A DNA stretch of 64,000 nt from Arthrobacter bussei. GTDB taxonomy: Bacteria; Actinomycetota; Actinomycetes; Actinomycetales; Micrococcaceae. Each line of letters starts with the position of its first letter. The first letter of the stretch is position 1. The stretch covers positions 434,001 through 498,000 of the forward strand of contig NZ_VJXX01000001.1 in assembly GCF_009377195.2 (NCBI RefSeq), in the 5' to 3' direction. This document shows, in pieces, positions 1 through 9,280 of this stretch. The position numbers and the translations under genes were made by a program. Below the pieces are notes generated by a model. The model worked only from the letters and a program-made list of their open reading frames with translations. It did not search any database and had not been told where the DNA came from.

Positions 1-2
1 CG

Positions 3-1172
3 GCGATGTCCCTGGGCGGCAACCACGGATTCGTCGGCGACATCGCCGTCAACAGGTCCGGCCGGTACGAGGTGTGCATGTTCGCCATCGGCGGTGTTAA
101 CACCGAACTCGGGTGCAAGCAGATCCAGGTCAGTAATGCGGAGCAGCCCATCGGCGCACTCGACGACGTCACGGTGGTGCAGTCCTCGGGGAGGGTGAAC
201 CTCAACGTCAGGGGCTGGACCATGGATCCCGCCCGCTCCTCGTCGAGCACTCCGGTCCACGTCTACGTCACCGCACCGAACGGCGTCCGGACGGGGTACG
301 CCTTCACGGCGAACAAGAACCGCGCAGACGTCAACAGCGCCCTGGCGGTGACGGGACTGCACGGATTCCAGGACGACATCAGCATCGACGCACCGGGGCG
401 CTACACCGTCTGCGCCTACGCCATCGGCCTCAACTTCAACACGGCACTCCCGTGCAGGACCCTGCAGATCGGCGCTGCCCTGCCGATCGGGAGCCTGGAC
501 GAAGTACGGGTCGAGAAGACGGCGACCACGGCGACCCTGCGGGTCCGGGGCTGGACCATGGAGCGCGAGAACGCTCAGGCCTCCATCCCCGTGCACATCT
601 ACGTCACCGATCCTTCCGGTCGCAAGGTCGGCACTGCCTACCTGGCCGACAAGACCCGGAACGACGTCAACAGTGTCCTCGATGTCAGCGGGTCCCACGG
701 ATTCGAGCAGGTCATCTCGGCGCCGAGGGCGGGCACGTACACGGTCTGTGCCTACGGCATCGCCGTCAGCCCGTTCTCCAGGGAGAACCCCCTGCTCGGA
801 TGCACCACGGTGCGCACCGGGGTCGCCGAGGCGCCCAAGGGTTCCCTCGATGCCGTACGCGTCGACTCGACGAGTAGCGGGGCAGTGATCGAGGCCCGCG
901 GCTGGGCCGTGGACCGCGACATGGCGCCGCAGTCGACGACGGTCCACACCTACATCACCTATCCGAACGGATCGCGCAAGGGATTCGTCTACCCGACCGG
1001 CGTCTTGAGGTCCGATGTCAACAGCTACCTCGGCATCTCCGGCCAGCACGGCTATGTGACGCGGACACCGGTCACGCAGCGCGGCTCCTACCAGGTGTGT
1101 ACCTACGGCATCGGCACATCCCCCTACTCGACCGGCAACAGCCTCCTGGGCTGCATCTCGCTCCGCTACTGA
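3..1172 (+). CDS. Tandem-repeat secreted/surface protein (5' end outside window)
   Basis: The frame is open to the left edge, so the N-terminus is missing. What is visible is the end of one repeat followed by three full repeats of about 105 residues. Each opens with a GSLDxVRV-like strand, continues with RGWTMDxE, VHxYVTxPxG and DVNSxLxVxGxHGF, and closes with GxYxVCAYxIG and a Gly-Cys near the end. The two conserved cysteines per repeat suggest one disulfide each and an extracellular beta-rich module. No catalytic motif is seen. The stop at 1170-1172 overlaps an ATG of the next frame (TGATG), and a GH25 muramidase follows, so a cell-wall location is likely. Repeats of this kind accompany actinobacterial wall hydrolases, but I do not recognise a named family. 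Confidence 0.8.
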   Translation, partial: AMSLGGNHGFVGDIAVNRSGRYEVCMFAIGGVNTELGCKQIQVSNAEQPIGALDDVTVVQSSGRVNLNVRGWTMDPARSSSSTPVHVYVTAPNGVRTGYAFTANKNRADVNSALAVTGLHGFQDDISIDAPGRYTVCAYAIGLNFNTALPCRTLQIGAALPIGSLDEVRVEKTATTATLRVRGWTMERENAQASIPVHIYVTDPSGRKVGTAYLADKTRNDVNSVLDVSGSHGFEQVISAPRAGTYTVCAYGIAVSPFSRENPLLGCTTVRTGVAEAPKGSLDAVRVDSTSSGAVIEARGWAVDRDMAPQSTTVHTYITYPNGSRKGFVYPTGVLRSDVNSYLGISGQHGYVTRTPVTQRGSYQVCTYGIGTSPYSTGNSLLGCISLRY

Positions 1173-1201
1173 TGGCCGATACAACCGAAGGAAGTATGAC
1201 C

Positions 1202-3091
1202 ATGCACCACGCCCCTGAACCCCGGACTCCGAGCCCGGGACGTCGCCGACGCCTCGTCGCACCGCGTGCGCTCTCCATCGCGGCCCTGAGCTTCGCGCTG
1301 ATGGTCCCGCTGGTACCGGCCGGCGCCCAGGAACCGGCGCCTTCTCCCGCCGCAACGGCGTCCGCCACTGCGGAACCGTCGTCGACGACCGGTCCCACGA
1401 CTCCCGCCGACGGCGCGGGCGTCGCTCCTGCCCCTGCAGCGCCGTCGACGGCACCCAGCCCGACGCCGTCACCATCCCGTTCGACCGCCGCGCCCTCCCC
1501 GACGGCGTCGGCAACCGCCTCGACCCGGCCCGCTCCGACACTTGAGGAGGAGATCGGCGAGTTGGGAGCGTCCATGGGCCAGGGGCTCAAGCGGCTGCGG
1601 GAGTCGGGCGATGTCCAGGCGCCGACGGACCGCGAGCAGACCCTGAACGCCCTCGTGAAGGACATCGGGGTCGATGCAGCATCGGCGCAGGTCGCTGCGG
1701 AGCCCCCGGCGAACGCCGCAGCGGCCTCGACATGGAGGCCGCCGGGCATCCAGGGCATCGACGTGTCGAGCCACCAGTTCGAGGTCGACTGGCGTACCGC
1801 CTACAACCAGGGAGCCCGGTTCGCCTACGTCAAGGCGACCGAGGGAACGGGATACAAGAACCCCTACTTCGGCCAGCAGTACGGCGGATCGGCCGGCGTC
1901 GGCATGGTCCGGGGCGCCTATCACTTCGCGCTTCCCGGCACGACCTCCGGAGCGGCACAGGCGAACTACTTCGTCGACAACGGGGGCGGCTGGAGTGCCG
2001 ACGGTCGGACACTACCCCCGCTGCTGGATGTCGAGTACAACCCCTACACCTCGCTCGGCAACGACTGCTACAACATGTCGGCGGCTCAGATGGTGTCCTG
2101 GATCCGGGACTTCTCCAACACCGTCCGCGCCCGGACGGGCCGCGTACCGATGATCTACACCACGACCGACTGGTGGAACCGTTGCACGGGCAACTCGCGG
2201 GCCTTCAACGACCATCCCCTCCACATCGCGGCGTACAACCAGTCCGGACCCGGCGCGATGCCGAGCAGCTGGTCCTTCTACTCCGTCTGGCAGTACAGCG
2301 CGAGCGGGCCCTTCGTAGGCGATTCGAACGTGTGGAACGGAAGCGCACAGCAGCTCTCCGCCTTCGTCCGGAACTCCGGGTCGGGGAACGAGCAGCAGGC
2401 CCAGCCGGGCGTGAACGAACTGCACTACCGAGGAGCCACTCCGGCCAGCTCCGCGATGGGAATCGCGAGCGACACCGTGCTCTCCTGCGACTGGAACGGG
2501 GACGGGATCTCCACCCCCGCCACCTTCTCCGGCGGCATCTGGACGATCCGCAACAGCATGTCGACGAGTGATCCTGGAACGAGGTTCACGTTCGGCAACG
2601 GCACGGATCAGCCGATCTGCGGCGACTGGAACGGGGACGGCGTCGAGACGATCGGTGTCTACCGCTCAGGCGTGGCGTACGTCCGGAACGCCAACGCTGC
2701 GGGCCCCGCGAACGGCACCATCGTCTACGGTGCCCGCGGGGACGTCGCCATCGTCGGTGATTGGGACAGGGACGGCTACGACACGCTCGGAGTAGCCCGG
2801 CCGAACGGCGCAGCCAAGCAATTCATCCTCACGAACAGCAACATCCGGGCCACGGTCGCCCGGACGTTCCTCTTCGGGAACGCATCCGACGTCCCCGTCA
2901 GTGGCGACTGGACCAATAGCGGCTACAGCACGGTCGGCGTGAAGCGCGGCGCCCAGTGGTTCCTGGCCCACAGCAACGTGCGCGTCGCCGCTGACAGCGT
3001 GTTCGCCTTCGGAAATCGTGGCGACAGGGCGATCACCGGCCGCTGGGCCGCGGGGCGGGGAACCTCCGTGGGAGTAGTCCGGCCCCGCTGA
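1202..3091 (+). CDS. GH25 muramidase with C-terminal FG-GAP/VCBS-like repeats
   Basis: Secreted lysozyme-like N-acetylmuramidase (glycoside hydrolase 25) predicted to cut the peptidoglycan glycan strand. Start chosen at ATG 1202, seven bases after GAAGGAAG; in-frame ATGs at 1172 and 1196 are alternatives. A basic N-region, a hydrophobic core and an AGA-Q-like cleavage site form a signal peptide, followed by a Pro/Ser/Thr/Ala linker to about residue 110. The GH25 domain runs from about residue 181 (GIDVSSHQ) to 390 and keeps the catalytic Asp and Glu in LLDVEYN near residue 275. The C-terminus (about 430-626) holds four repeats with GDWNGDGxxTxGVYR cores, resembling Ca-binding FG-GAP/VCBS blades and probably wall-binding. 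629 aa. It sits directly downstream of the repeat protein and converges on a glycosyltransferase operon. Confidence 0.88.
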   Translation: MHHAPEPRTPSPGRRRRLVAPRALSIAALSFALMVPLVPAGAQEPAPSPAATASATAEPSSTTGPTTPADGAGVAPAPAAPSTAPSPTPSPSRSTAAPSPTASATASTRPAPTLEEEIGELGASMGQGLKRLRESGDVQAPTDREQTLNALVKDIGVDAASAQVAAEPPANAAAASTWRPPGIQGIDVSSHQFEVDWRTAYNQGARFAYVKATEGTGYKNPYFGQQYGGSAGVGMVRGAYHFALPGTTSGAAQANYFVDNGGGWSADGRTLPPLLDVEYNPYTSLGNDCYNMSAAQMVSWIRDFSNTVRARTGRVPMIYTTTDWWNRCTGNSRAFNDHPLHIAAYNQSGPGAMPSSWSFYSVWQYSASGPFVGDSNVWNGSAQQLSAFVRNSGSGNEQQAQPGVNELHYRGATPASSAMGIASDTVLSCDWNGDGISTPATFSGGIWTIRNSMSTSDPGTRFTFGNGTDQPICGDWNGDGVETIGVYRSGVAYVRNANAAGPANGTIVYGARGDVAIVGDWDRDGYDTLGVARPNGAAKQFILTNSNIRATVARTFLFGNASDVPVSGDWTNSGYSTVGVKRGAQWFLAHSNVRVAADSVFAFGNRGDRAITGRWAAGRGTSVGVVRPR

Positions 3092-3110
3092 CCATCCCCT
3101 CGAGTCCGGC

Positions 3111-3866
3111 CTAGCGTCCGGTTTCGGCCCGTCTGCGACTGCGCAGGCGGGCCGACGCCGTGATGACACAGCGCAGCAGCATGATCCGCGCCCTGAGGAT
3201 CTGCTTCGGGCCCCGCCAGCCGCGGGGTGTCTCGTTGGCGTCGTGCAGACGCCGGTAGAGCACTGCCGGGCTTTCCACGTGGCTCATCTCTCCCGCCAGA
3301 TTGGCGACGATCGAGAGCCACAGGTCGTGGGATTCGTAGAGGTACCGTGGCATCGGCAGGACGACGGCAGCGAAGTCCCGCCGGAACCCCATGGCGCACC
3401 CGTAGTAGGGGCGATATCCGACGAGCGTACCGATAAGGTTGCGCACGCGATGCGACGAGTCCTGGCTCCGGAGGGACCAGGGCGCAGGATCAGGCGGCCC
3501 ACCGAACAGAGCCACGTTGCCGGCGACGACCGCACGCACTTCCAGCGACCGGATGAGGCGCTCGGTCCGCCCGGGAATCCAGAGATCGTCCTGATCAGCG
3601 AAGAAGATGTACTCTCCTCGAGCCAGTTCGGCAGCCGCATTGAAGGTCCGGACATACCTGCGATTCTCGGGCGAGCGGATGAGCCTGACCCGCGGATCCG
3701 TGATGCCGGCGACGATCCCGGCTGTCCCGTCCGTCGACGCGTCGTCGACCACGACGAGTTCGTCGTGCTCCCCGATGTCCGCCAGGATCGACTCGATCTG
3801 CTCGCTGATGAACGCCGATCCGTTGTACGAGGCCATGCAGACGCTGGCTCTCACCGGCGGCGTCAT
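3111..3866 (-). CDS. Family 2 glycosyltransferase
   Basis: Predicted inverting GT-A glycosyltransferase using a nucleotide sugar. The N-terminus has the GT2 signature (VCMASYNG, then VVVDDASTDGT), the FFADQDDLW metal-binding segment near residue 90, and a C-terminal ESHDLWL acceptor-side motif typical of rhamnosyltransferase-like members. 251 aa, with no membrane segment apparent. It is the last gene of a minus-strand operon: its ATG overlaps the stop of the DUF2304 gene by four bases (ATGA). Context with other glycosyltransferases, a flippase and rmlA points to surface polysaccharide assembly. Donor and acceptor cannot be read from the sequence. Confidence 0.85.
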   Translation of the reverse strand: MTPPVRASVCMASYNGSAFISEQIESILADIGEHDELVVVDDASTDGTAGIVAGITDPRVRLIRSPENRRYVRTFNAAAELARGEYIFFADQDDLWIPGRTERLIRSLEVRAVVAGNVALFGGPPDPAPWSLRSQDSSHRVRNLIGTLVGYRPYYGCAMGFRRDFAAVVLPMPRYLYESHDLWLSIVANLAGEMSHVESPAVLYRRLHDANETPRGWRGPKQILRARIMLLRCVITASARLRSRRRAETGR

Positions 3867-4258
3867 CGGTCGTCCCGATCCGGGTCCGCCGAGGGACCAG
3901 CTGCGGCCAGACCGGCGACAGTACGCTCGAGCCTCTCGAGGTGGTTACGAAGGATCGCGGCCTCCTCGGCGAGGGCGCGCGTCTCATCCTCCACGACACT
4001 GATCTCGAGGGACAGGTGCAGGCACACGCCCAGCAGGAGGACGATGGCCACGACGAACAGGAAGTTCGCGGGCACGACGAATCCGGCCGCGGTGGCGACG
4101 GCCGCGAGGAGCCCCGGGAAGCCGGCCAGGAGTAGGGTCGCCACCCCGACGGCGATCCACAGGATCGCGTACTTCTCCCTGAGCTTGCGCTGGCGGAGCA
4201 GCCAGACGATGAAGGCGACGATCACCAGGGCGAGAAGGAAAGGCAACAGGGTACTCAT
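3863..4258 (-). CDS. DUF2304-family small membrane protein
   Basis: 131-aa integral membrane protein with three hydrophobic segments (about residues 4-20, 31-59 and 65-84) and a C-terminal coiled-coil-like tail rich in Glu and Leu (AEEAAILRNHLERLERTV). This matches the DUF2304 pattern. Members usually lie beside a dolichyl-phosphate-mannose synthase-like transferase, as here, and may act as a membrane anchor or partner for polyprenyl-phosphate-sugar synthesis. The start overlaps the stop of the upstream transferase by four bases and the end overlaps the downstream one by four bases, so the three are translationally coupled. The exact function is unknown. Confidence 0.8.
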   Translation of the reverse strand: MSTLLPFLLALVIVAFIVWLLRQRKLREKYAILWIAVGVATLLLAGFPGLLAAVATAAGFVVPANFLFVVAIVLLLGVCLHLSLEISVVEDETRALAEEAAILRNHLERLERTVAGLAAAGPSADPDRDDR

Positions 4259-5016
4259 CGGCTGAACTCCTCCTCGAGGACCACGGTCCGTTTTCGGGTC
4301 AGGGCGATCACCAGCGCGAAACCACTGCGTCCGAGGTAGAGCGCGGCCTTCGCTGGATTGTGGCTCGGCTGACCCCCCTGGCGTGGGCGCATCTCCACCG
4401 GCACCTGCGTGACCGTCAGACCGGATCGGATCGCCACGACCAGGGAATCGATCGTGTCACCGAGGTACTCCGCAGGATAGTGCTCGCAGTACTGCGCGAT
4501 GGCGCGCCGGTTCGCAGCCCTGAATCCGGAGGTCACATCCGTCAGCCGGGTTCTTGCGAGGAGGGAGATCGAGCGGCCGAGGAAGGTCATGGCCCACTTA
4601 CGCGGTCCTCGAACGGTGTAGTCCCCCTTGTCCGCGAAGCGTGCGCCGATCGAGATGTCCGCATGCCGCAACCCGTCGACGACGGCGATGAGGTCCTTGG
4701 GGTCGTGCTGCCCATCGGCGTCCACCTGGATGGCCTGGTCGAAGTCCCAGCGGCGTGCGTACTTGAATCCGGCCCGCATGGCGCCGCCGACCCCGAGGTT
4801 GTAGGGCAGCCGGAGCACCGACGCCCCGGCCGCCTCGGCGAATCCGGCGGTGCCGTCGGTGCTCCCGTCGTCGACGACGAGTACCTCGCAACCCGGCACC
4901 GCAGCGAGGACCTCGCGGACGGTCGCCCCGACCGATTCGGACTCGTTCCAGGCCGGCATGATGACCAGTAGTCTGGGCGTCGTCCGGTGGATATCGGGTT
5001 CGCCTCCCCTATGCAT
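4255..5016 (-). CDS. Polyprenyl-phosphate sugar synthase-like family 2 glycosyltransferase
   Basis: 253-aa GT2 enzyme of the dolichyl-phosphate mannose synthase type. Visible signatures are IMPAWNESESVG, VVDDGSTDGT, the glycine-rich NLGVGGAMRAG loop and the QVDADGQHDP DxD-containing motif near residue 97. This subfamily loads a sugar onto polyprenyl phosphate at the inner membrane face for use by membrane GT-C transferases. The DUF2304 protein encoded immediately downstream is its usual genomic partner. No C-terminal membrane domain is fused; one hydrophobic stretch (SGFALVIAL) lies near the end. It overlaps the upstream gene by eight bases and the downstream gene by four. Confidence 0.85.
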   Translation of the reverse strand: MHRGGEPDIHRTTPRLLVIMPAWNESESVGATVREVLAAVPGCEVLVVDDGSTDGTAGFAEAAGASVLRLPYNLGVGGAMRAGFKYARRWDFDQAIQVDADGQHDPKDLIAVVDGLRHADISIGARFADKGDYTVRGPRKWAMTFLGRSISLLARTRLTDVTSGFRAANRRAIAQYCEHYPAEYLGDTIDSLVVAIRSGLTVTQVPVEMRPRQGGQPSHNPAKAALYLGRSGFALVIALTRKRTVVLEEEFSR

Positions 5017-5971
5017 CTCCCGCCACCTTTCCGCCGTTGCCCATGGTCGTCATTCTGCCTCGTCGTCCACGCAATCCGTCGGACAAGCCTCTCGCCGCGT
5101 ACTGCAGCCTCCTGCGCCGCCCTGTCCCGAATACGAGCACGACTGCGAGATGACGGAGATCGAGAGCGAGCCCCCGCACCATCGGCAGGGGTCTGCTACG
5201 TCCGTATCGCCGAACGAGTTCCAGCCTGTTCCGGACGAGGTAGTAGTAGCGGAACGGAGCACTCTGCATGATCATGATGGGCTCACCTCGCCGACGCAAC
5301 GGTCTCCCGAGAAGGGCGGCCTGACTTCGTGCACCCAACTCATGCGACAGGTCGGCGCGCGAGGCGGCGATCGCCACATAGCCGCGAGCCCGAAGCCTCC
5401 AGTACATGTCGGTGTCGACCCCGTCGATGAAGAGTGATTCATCGAGGCCACCGATCTCCTGCATGACGGAGAGCGGCACGAGGGTACCCGACTGGATCGG
5501 CTCCGATACGGGGAAGTAGGCTGCTCCCGGTTCGGCGCGTCCGATCAGCGCACCGTTGATCCGGCCGGGACTGACGGACCCTACCAGGAGACCGGCGCTC
5601 ACGGCTTCTGCCCACGCCTCGCCGAAGACGGCGATGAGGTCCGCCGGTGGCGTCGAGTCCTGATCGAAGGTCACGATGTAGTCGATCCCGGCGTGACCAG
5701 CCTTGATCTCCTCCACTGCTCGATTCAGGGCGGCGGCAATACCTTGGTTGGATCCCAGTTCCACCGTCATGGCACCCTCGTCCCGGCACCGCTGCAGGAC
5801 ACCGTGCTCATCCCCACCACCATCGTCTGCGATCACGACGACCTGAAACTGCGCGACGAGCGCGGAGACGCGGTCGACGAGGCCGCGCGGTGGATGATAC
5901 GCGGAGATCACAGCCGCACAGTTAGACTTCTGGACAGCAGGCAACCCCTGCGCGCGACTGGTGCTGTGCAT
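5009..5971 (-). CDS. Rhamnosyltransferase-like family 2 glycosyltransferase
   Basis: GT2 enzyme resembling RfbF/rhamnosyltransferases: AVISAYHPP at the N-terminus, VVIADDGG, GIAAALNRAVE, TFDQDSTPP with a DxD-like core, and FIDGVDTDMYWRLRARG in the second half. It closely parallels the gene at 10516-11436 (shared order FDQDS, IQSG, FI-DGVD, FRYYY), so the two look like paralogues. The start is uncertain: ATG 5971 gives about 320 aa and keeps the conserved domain, while an ATG at 6034 would add 21 residues of low conservation. First gene of the four-gene minus-strand operon ending at 3111, divergent from the large membrane protein. Confidence 0.82.
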   Translation of the reverse strand: MHSTSRAQGLPAVQKSNCAAVISAYHPPRGLVDRVSALVAQFQVVVIADDGGGDEHGVLQRCRDEGAMTVELGSNQGIAAALNRAVEEIKAGHAGIDYIVTFDQDSTPPADLIAVFGEAWAEAVSAGLLVGSVSPGRINGALIGRAEPGAAYFPVSEPIQSGTLVPLSVMQEIGGLDESLFIDGVDTDMYWRLRARGYVAIAASRADLSHELGARSQAALLGRPLRRRGEPIMIMQSAPFRYYYLVRNRLELVRRYGRSRPLPMVRGLALDLRHLAVVLVFGTGRRRRLQYAARGLSDGLRGRRGRMTTMGNGGKVAGDA

Positions 5972-6156
5972 AATGCCTAAAGCTACGGGACGGCAAATCT
6001 TCCCGCCAATCGACGCCACTCCCTGCGTCCGCATGGGACCAGGATCCGTGACGACCAGTCGACGGTGCCCCGGAAAGAAAAGCGAGACTGATTACCATCG
6101 AGTCGATCCTGCAAGTCTGGTCTGCCGCCATCCCCGGCATCGTCGCCGCGCTCGGC

Positions 6157-8163
6157 GTGCTACTGATTCCGGGGACGGTCGCCGGGCTGATACTTCGTCT
6201 GCGGACGTTCGACGCTCTCGCCGTCGCTCCACTGCTCTCGATCTCACTCATCGGCGTCGGCGCGATCGGTGCAAGTCTGCTCGGGGTGGCCTGGGGACCG
6301 CTGACGTTCGCCGGTGGAACGGCCCTCCTGTGGGCCGTCGCCTGGATCCTCCGCGTCCTGATGGGCTCCCGCGCCAGGAGGAGAGGAATTACTGATGAGT
6401 CGCGGACCGGATCGGCGCCGTCCGCACCCCCTGATCGACCCGAGGACAGGACCCCTTCGAGATGGCGCCGCAGCCGATCGGCCGCTGCCGGGCGGGACCT
6501 GTACTTCATCGCAGGATTCGTCGTGGCGGCCGCCGTCATCGCTGTCCTACTGTCCCGGGTCTTCGGCAGCCCCGACAACTTCTCCCAGACCTTCGACAAC
6601 GTCTTCCACCTCAACGCTGTCCGTTGGGTCCTCAATACCGGGGACGCGTCGTCGCTGACGATCATCTCCATGACCGCCGCAGGCCAGCCGCCCTACTTCT
6701 ATCCTGCAGCGTGGCACGGTTTCGTCGCCCTGGTCATCGAACTCAGCGGCGCCCCGCTCACCGTGGGCGTCACGAGCGCCAATCTCGTCATCGCGGCTGT
6801 CATCTGGCCGCTCAGCTGCCTGTTCCTGGTGCGGCAGCTGTGGAGTCTCTCGCGACCCGCGATCGTCGGCGCAGGGGTCCTGGTCTCGGGATTCAGTGCG
6901 TTCCCCATCCTGCTGCTCGACTTCGGGGTGCTCTACCCGAACGTCCTCGCCTTCGCGATGGTCCCGGCAGCCCTCGCACTCGTCGCAGCAGCAGTCGGAC
7001 AGGCTCCCCGCTCGCCGCTGCCGAAGCGCATCGCGGCAGTGCTGTGCGCGTTCGCCCTGCCGGGAATCGCGATCAGTCACCCGAACGGCGCCCTGACCCT
7101 CATCGCGCTGGCACTCCCCCTGGTGGTCGCCGTGTACGCGACACTCATGGCCGCGGCCTTCCGCAGCAGGACCTGGTACCTGCTCGGAGTGTGGACCGGC
7201 GCCCTGGCCCTGGTGACCTACGCGCTGTCGAGGATCTGGATCACGATCCGGCCACCCGAGGCAGCAGCGTTCTGGGATCGGGTGGAGACATCGTCCCAGG
7301 CGCTCGGAGAGGCTCTCCTCAACGCGCCGTTCGGACGGCCGGCAGCATGGACGGTGAGTATGCTCGCCATCGTGGGCCTGGTGTCCTGCGCCCGTGACCG
7401 CAGGACTCTCTGGTTCGCGGGGAGTTTCGCCGTGAGTACGGCCGTGTTCATCGTGGCCGCGGGTTTCGAGATCAGTGACCTCCGGAGCTTCGTGACGGGA
7501 GGCTGGTACAACGACCCTTACCGTCTCGCCGCCATCGCCCCGCTCGTCGCTGCACCGCTGAGTGTCATCGGCCTCGACACCGCGATCCGGTGGGCCGTCG
7601 GCCGCGCGGATGCTCTGGCGCGAGGTCGGGTCGAGCTTTTGAAGCACCGTCCGGTTGCCATCGCCGCATCGACACTCCTGGTCCTCCTCGTCCTGGTGCC
7701 CGCGGTGCTCGATACCAGGAGCATGAGGGTCGCGGTCGATTCGGCCCGGGTGTCGTACGAAGTCACACCTGAATCCGCGCTGGTCTCGACGGATGAGCTC
7801 GAGCTCATCGGGCAGCTTGACGATCTCGTACCGGAGCAGGCCACCATCGCGGTGAATCCCTGGACCGGGGCGGGCCTCGCGTTCGCATTGGCGAATCGCG
7901 ACACGACCTACAAGCACGTCCTGTCGAACTCCAGTCCTGATGATGTGCTCATCGACCAGTCGCTGAAGGACTTCGAATCGGTACCCGGGGTGTGTGATGC
8001 CATCTCCCGCTCCGACGTGGACTTCGTCCTCGACTTCGGTCTGAAGGAGGTCCACGGTGGGTCCCACCGCTACCCGGGTATCGAGGACATCTCCACCGAC
8101 CCGGACTTCGAACTGGTCGCGCAGGAGGGTGAGGCACGCCTGTACGAATTCACCGGATGCTGA
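6157..8163 (+). CDS. DUF6541-like multispanning membrane protein
   Basis: Large integral membrane protein with about a dozen hydrophobic segments and a soluble C-terminal part of about 150 residues (after LVLLVLVPAVLDTRSMR). The pattern, including FxQTFDNVFHLNAVRW and the SHPNGALTL segment, fits the actinobacterial DUF6541 group found in polysaccharide loci. A GT-C-like glycosyltransferase or polymerase role is inference. The GTG at 6157 falls inside what looks like the first membrane helix, and the frame stays open to 6052 without an ATG, GTG or TTG in a good place. The true start is therefore probably a rare codon near 6088-6097, downstream of GGAAAG (6072-6077). It converges on the glycosyltransferase at 8209. 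Confidence 0.7.
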   Translation: MLLIPGTVAGLILRLRTFDALAVAPLLSISLIGVGAIGASLLGVAWGPLTFAGGTALLWAVAWILRVLMGSRARRRGITDESRTGSAPSAPPDRPEDRTPSRWRRSRSAAAGRDLYFIAGFVVAAAVIAVLLSRVFGSPDNFSQTFDNVFHLNAVRWVLNTGDASSLTIISMTAAGQPPYFYPAAWHGFVALVIELSGAPLTVGVTSANLVIAAVIWPLSCLFLVRQLWSLSRPAIVGAGVLVSGFSAFPILLLDFGVLYPNVLAFAMVPAALALVAAAVGQAPRSPLPKRIAAVLCAFALPGIAISHPNGALTLIALALPLVVAVYATLMAAAFRSRTWYLLGVWTGALALVTYALSRIWITIRPPEAAAFWDRVETSSQALGEALLNAPFGRPAAWTVSMLAIVGLVSCARDRRTLWFAGSFAVSTAVFIVAAGFEISDLRSFVTGGWYNDPYRLAAIAPLVAAPLSVIGLDTAIRWAVGRADALARGRVELLKHRPVAIAASTLLVLLVLVPAVLDTRSMRVAVDSARVSYEVTPESALVSTDELELIGQLDDLVPEQATIAVNPWTGAGLAFALANRDTTYKHVLSNSSPDDVLIDQSLKDFESVPGVCDAISRSDVDFVLDFGLKEVHGGSHRYPGIEDISTDPDFELVAQEGEARLYEFTGC

Positions 8164-8208
8164 GGTCTCCGGCACCGGTCGGCCCCTGGTGCGGAGCCGT
8201 TCCGCCCG

Positions 8209-9111
8209 TCAGGTGGTCAGTGCGTGGCGGAGGAGTACCCGCAGTCCGCGAAGATCGCGACGACGGAGCACCTGAGGCAGCAGCGACAGCGCATGCAGGC
8301 GCGACGTGAGGTGCAGGCGGGCCGCACGCCGCGTGGCACGCCAGCCCGCTCCGTCGGCAAGGCCCGCAGCCAATGCGAAGAATTGTCGTTCACCCGCGAA
8401 TCGGGAGCCATCGACGAGCTCGGTCGAGGAGGCGCTCCCCTCGTGCCTGCGGTAGCAGAACACCCTCTCGTCGATCACGAGGAGCTTTCCTCCAGCGATC
8501 AGGAGATCCAGCACCAGCGCGAGATCCTGGATCACGGAGAACTGATCGCGGAAGTCCTGCGCCTTCAGGCTCTCCCGCTCGAACGCCAGCGACGGCCAGT
8601 AGAGCCAGTTACCCAGCATGAGGCCTGCTGCAAGCCGGTCTCCTTCGAGGATGATCGGCAGCGGCGCCGACGGTCGGAGGAGGCTCTGCTTCACGGAGTC
8701 CACGAGTGTTCGCGCGGGTTCCCCCACACCGTCGATCACCGCGACACCCGGCTGGATGATGGTGGCGTCCGGGTTCTCCTCGAATGCCTTCAGCACGGTG
8801 GCGACGTACCGAGGACCCACCACGTCGTCGTATCCGAGAACAACCACGAGGGCTTCGACAGCAGCTCGGACGCAGTAGCGGAAGTTGCCCGTGATGCCGA
8901 TGTTCTCGGGAAGTCGTTCGTAACGCACCTTCGGATGGGCAAGGTCGTGGAAATACCTGTCCACCTCGCGGTCGGGGTGCGCATCGTTGACCACGGTCAG
9001 CGTCCAGCGGTCGTCCGTCTGGTTGATAACGCTCTCGACCGCTTCCCTCAGATAGTCCAGATCACCCCAGAACGGGATGTAAAACCCAACCTCGGTACGT
9101 CCTTCAGTCAT
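8209..9111 (-). CDS. Family 2 glycosyltransferase
   Basis: 300-aa GT2 glycosyltransferase. N-terminal VGFYIPFWGD then VVNDAHPD replace the usual DDGSTD loop; LPENIGITGNFRYCV and VVLGYDDVVGP (a metal-binding DD near residue 94) follow. A DLALVLDLL acceptor motif and a FCYRRHEGSASS segment are typical of GT2 members that modify surface glycans. There is no membrane span. It is a single gene, convergent with the DUF6541-like gene and divergent from the flippase gene 170 bp away, so it probably has its own promoter in 9112-9280. Substrate unknown. Confidence 0.82.
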   Translation of the reverse strand: MTEGRTEVGFYIPFWGDLDYLREAVESVINQTDDRWTLTVVNDAHPDREVDRYFHDLAHPKVRYERLPENIGITGNFRYCVRAAVEALVVVLGYDDVVGPRYVATVLKAFEENPDATIIQPGVAVIDGVGEPARTLVDSVKQSLLRPSAPLPIILEGDRLAAGLMLGNWLYWPSLAFERESLKAQDFRDQFSVIQDLALVLDLLIAGGKLLVIDERVFCYRRHEGSASSTELVDGSRFAGERQFFALAAGLADGAGWRATRRAARLHLTSRLHALSLLPQVLRRRDLRGLRVLLRHALTT

Positions 9112-9280
9112 GTCTTCGCCGGCGACCTTCGCATCAGCGCCGTCGGCCCGACGGCGGCAGCGCTTTCGCGCTCCATCCGATCCTACCGTCGTCGGTCACC
9201 CGCTCCGGCCCCGTGCCGACCAGCCGCCGTACACGCTGTAGCCTTACATCTGTCCTACCCGTCGCGCACACGAGGCATCA

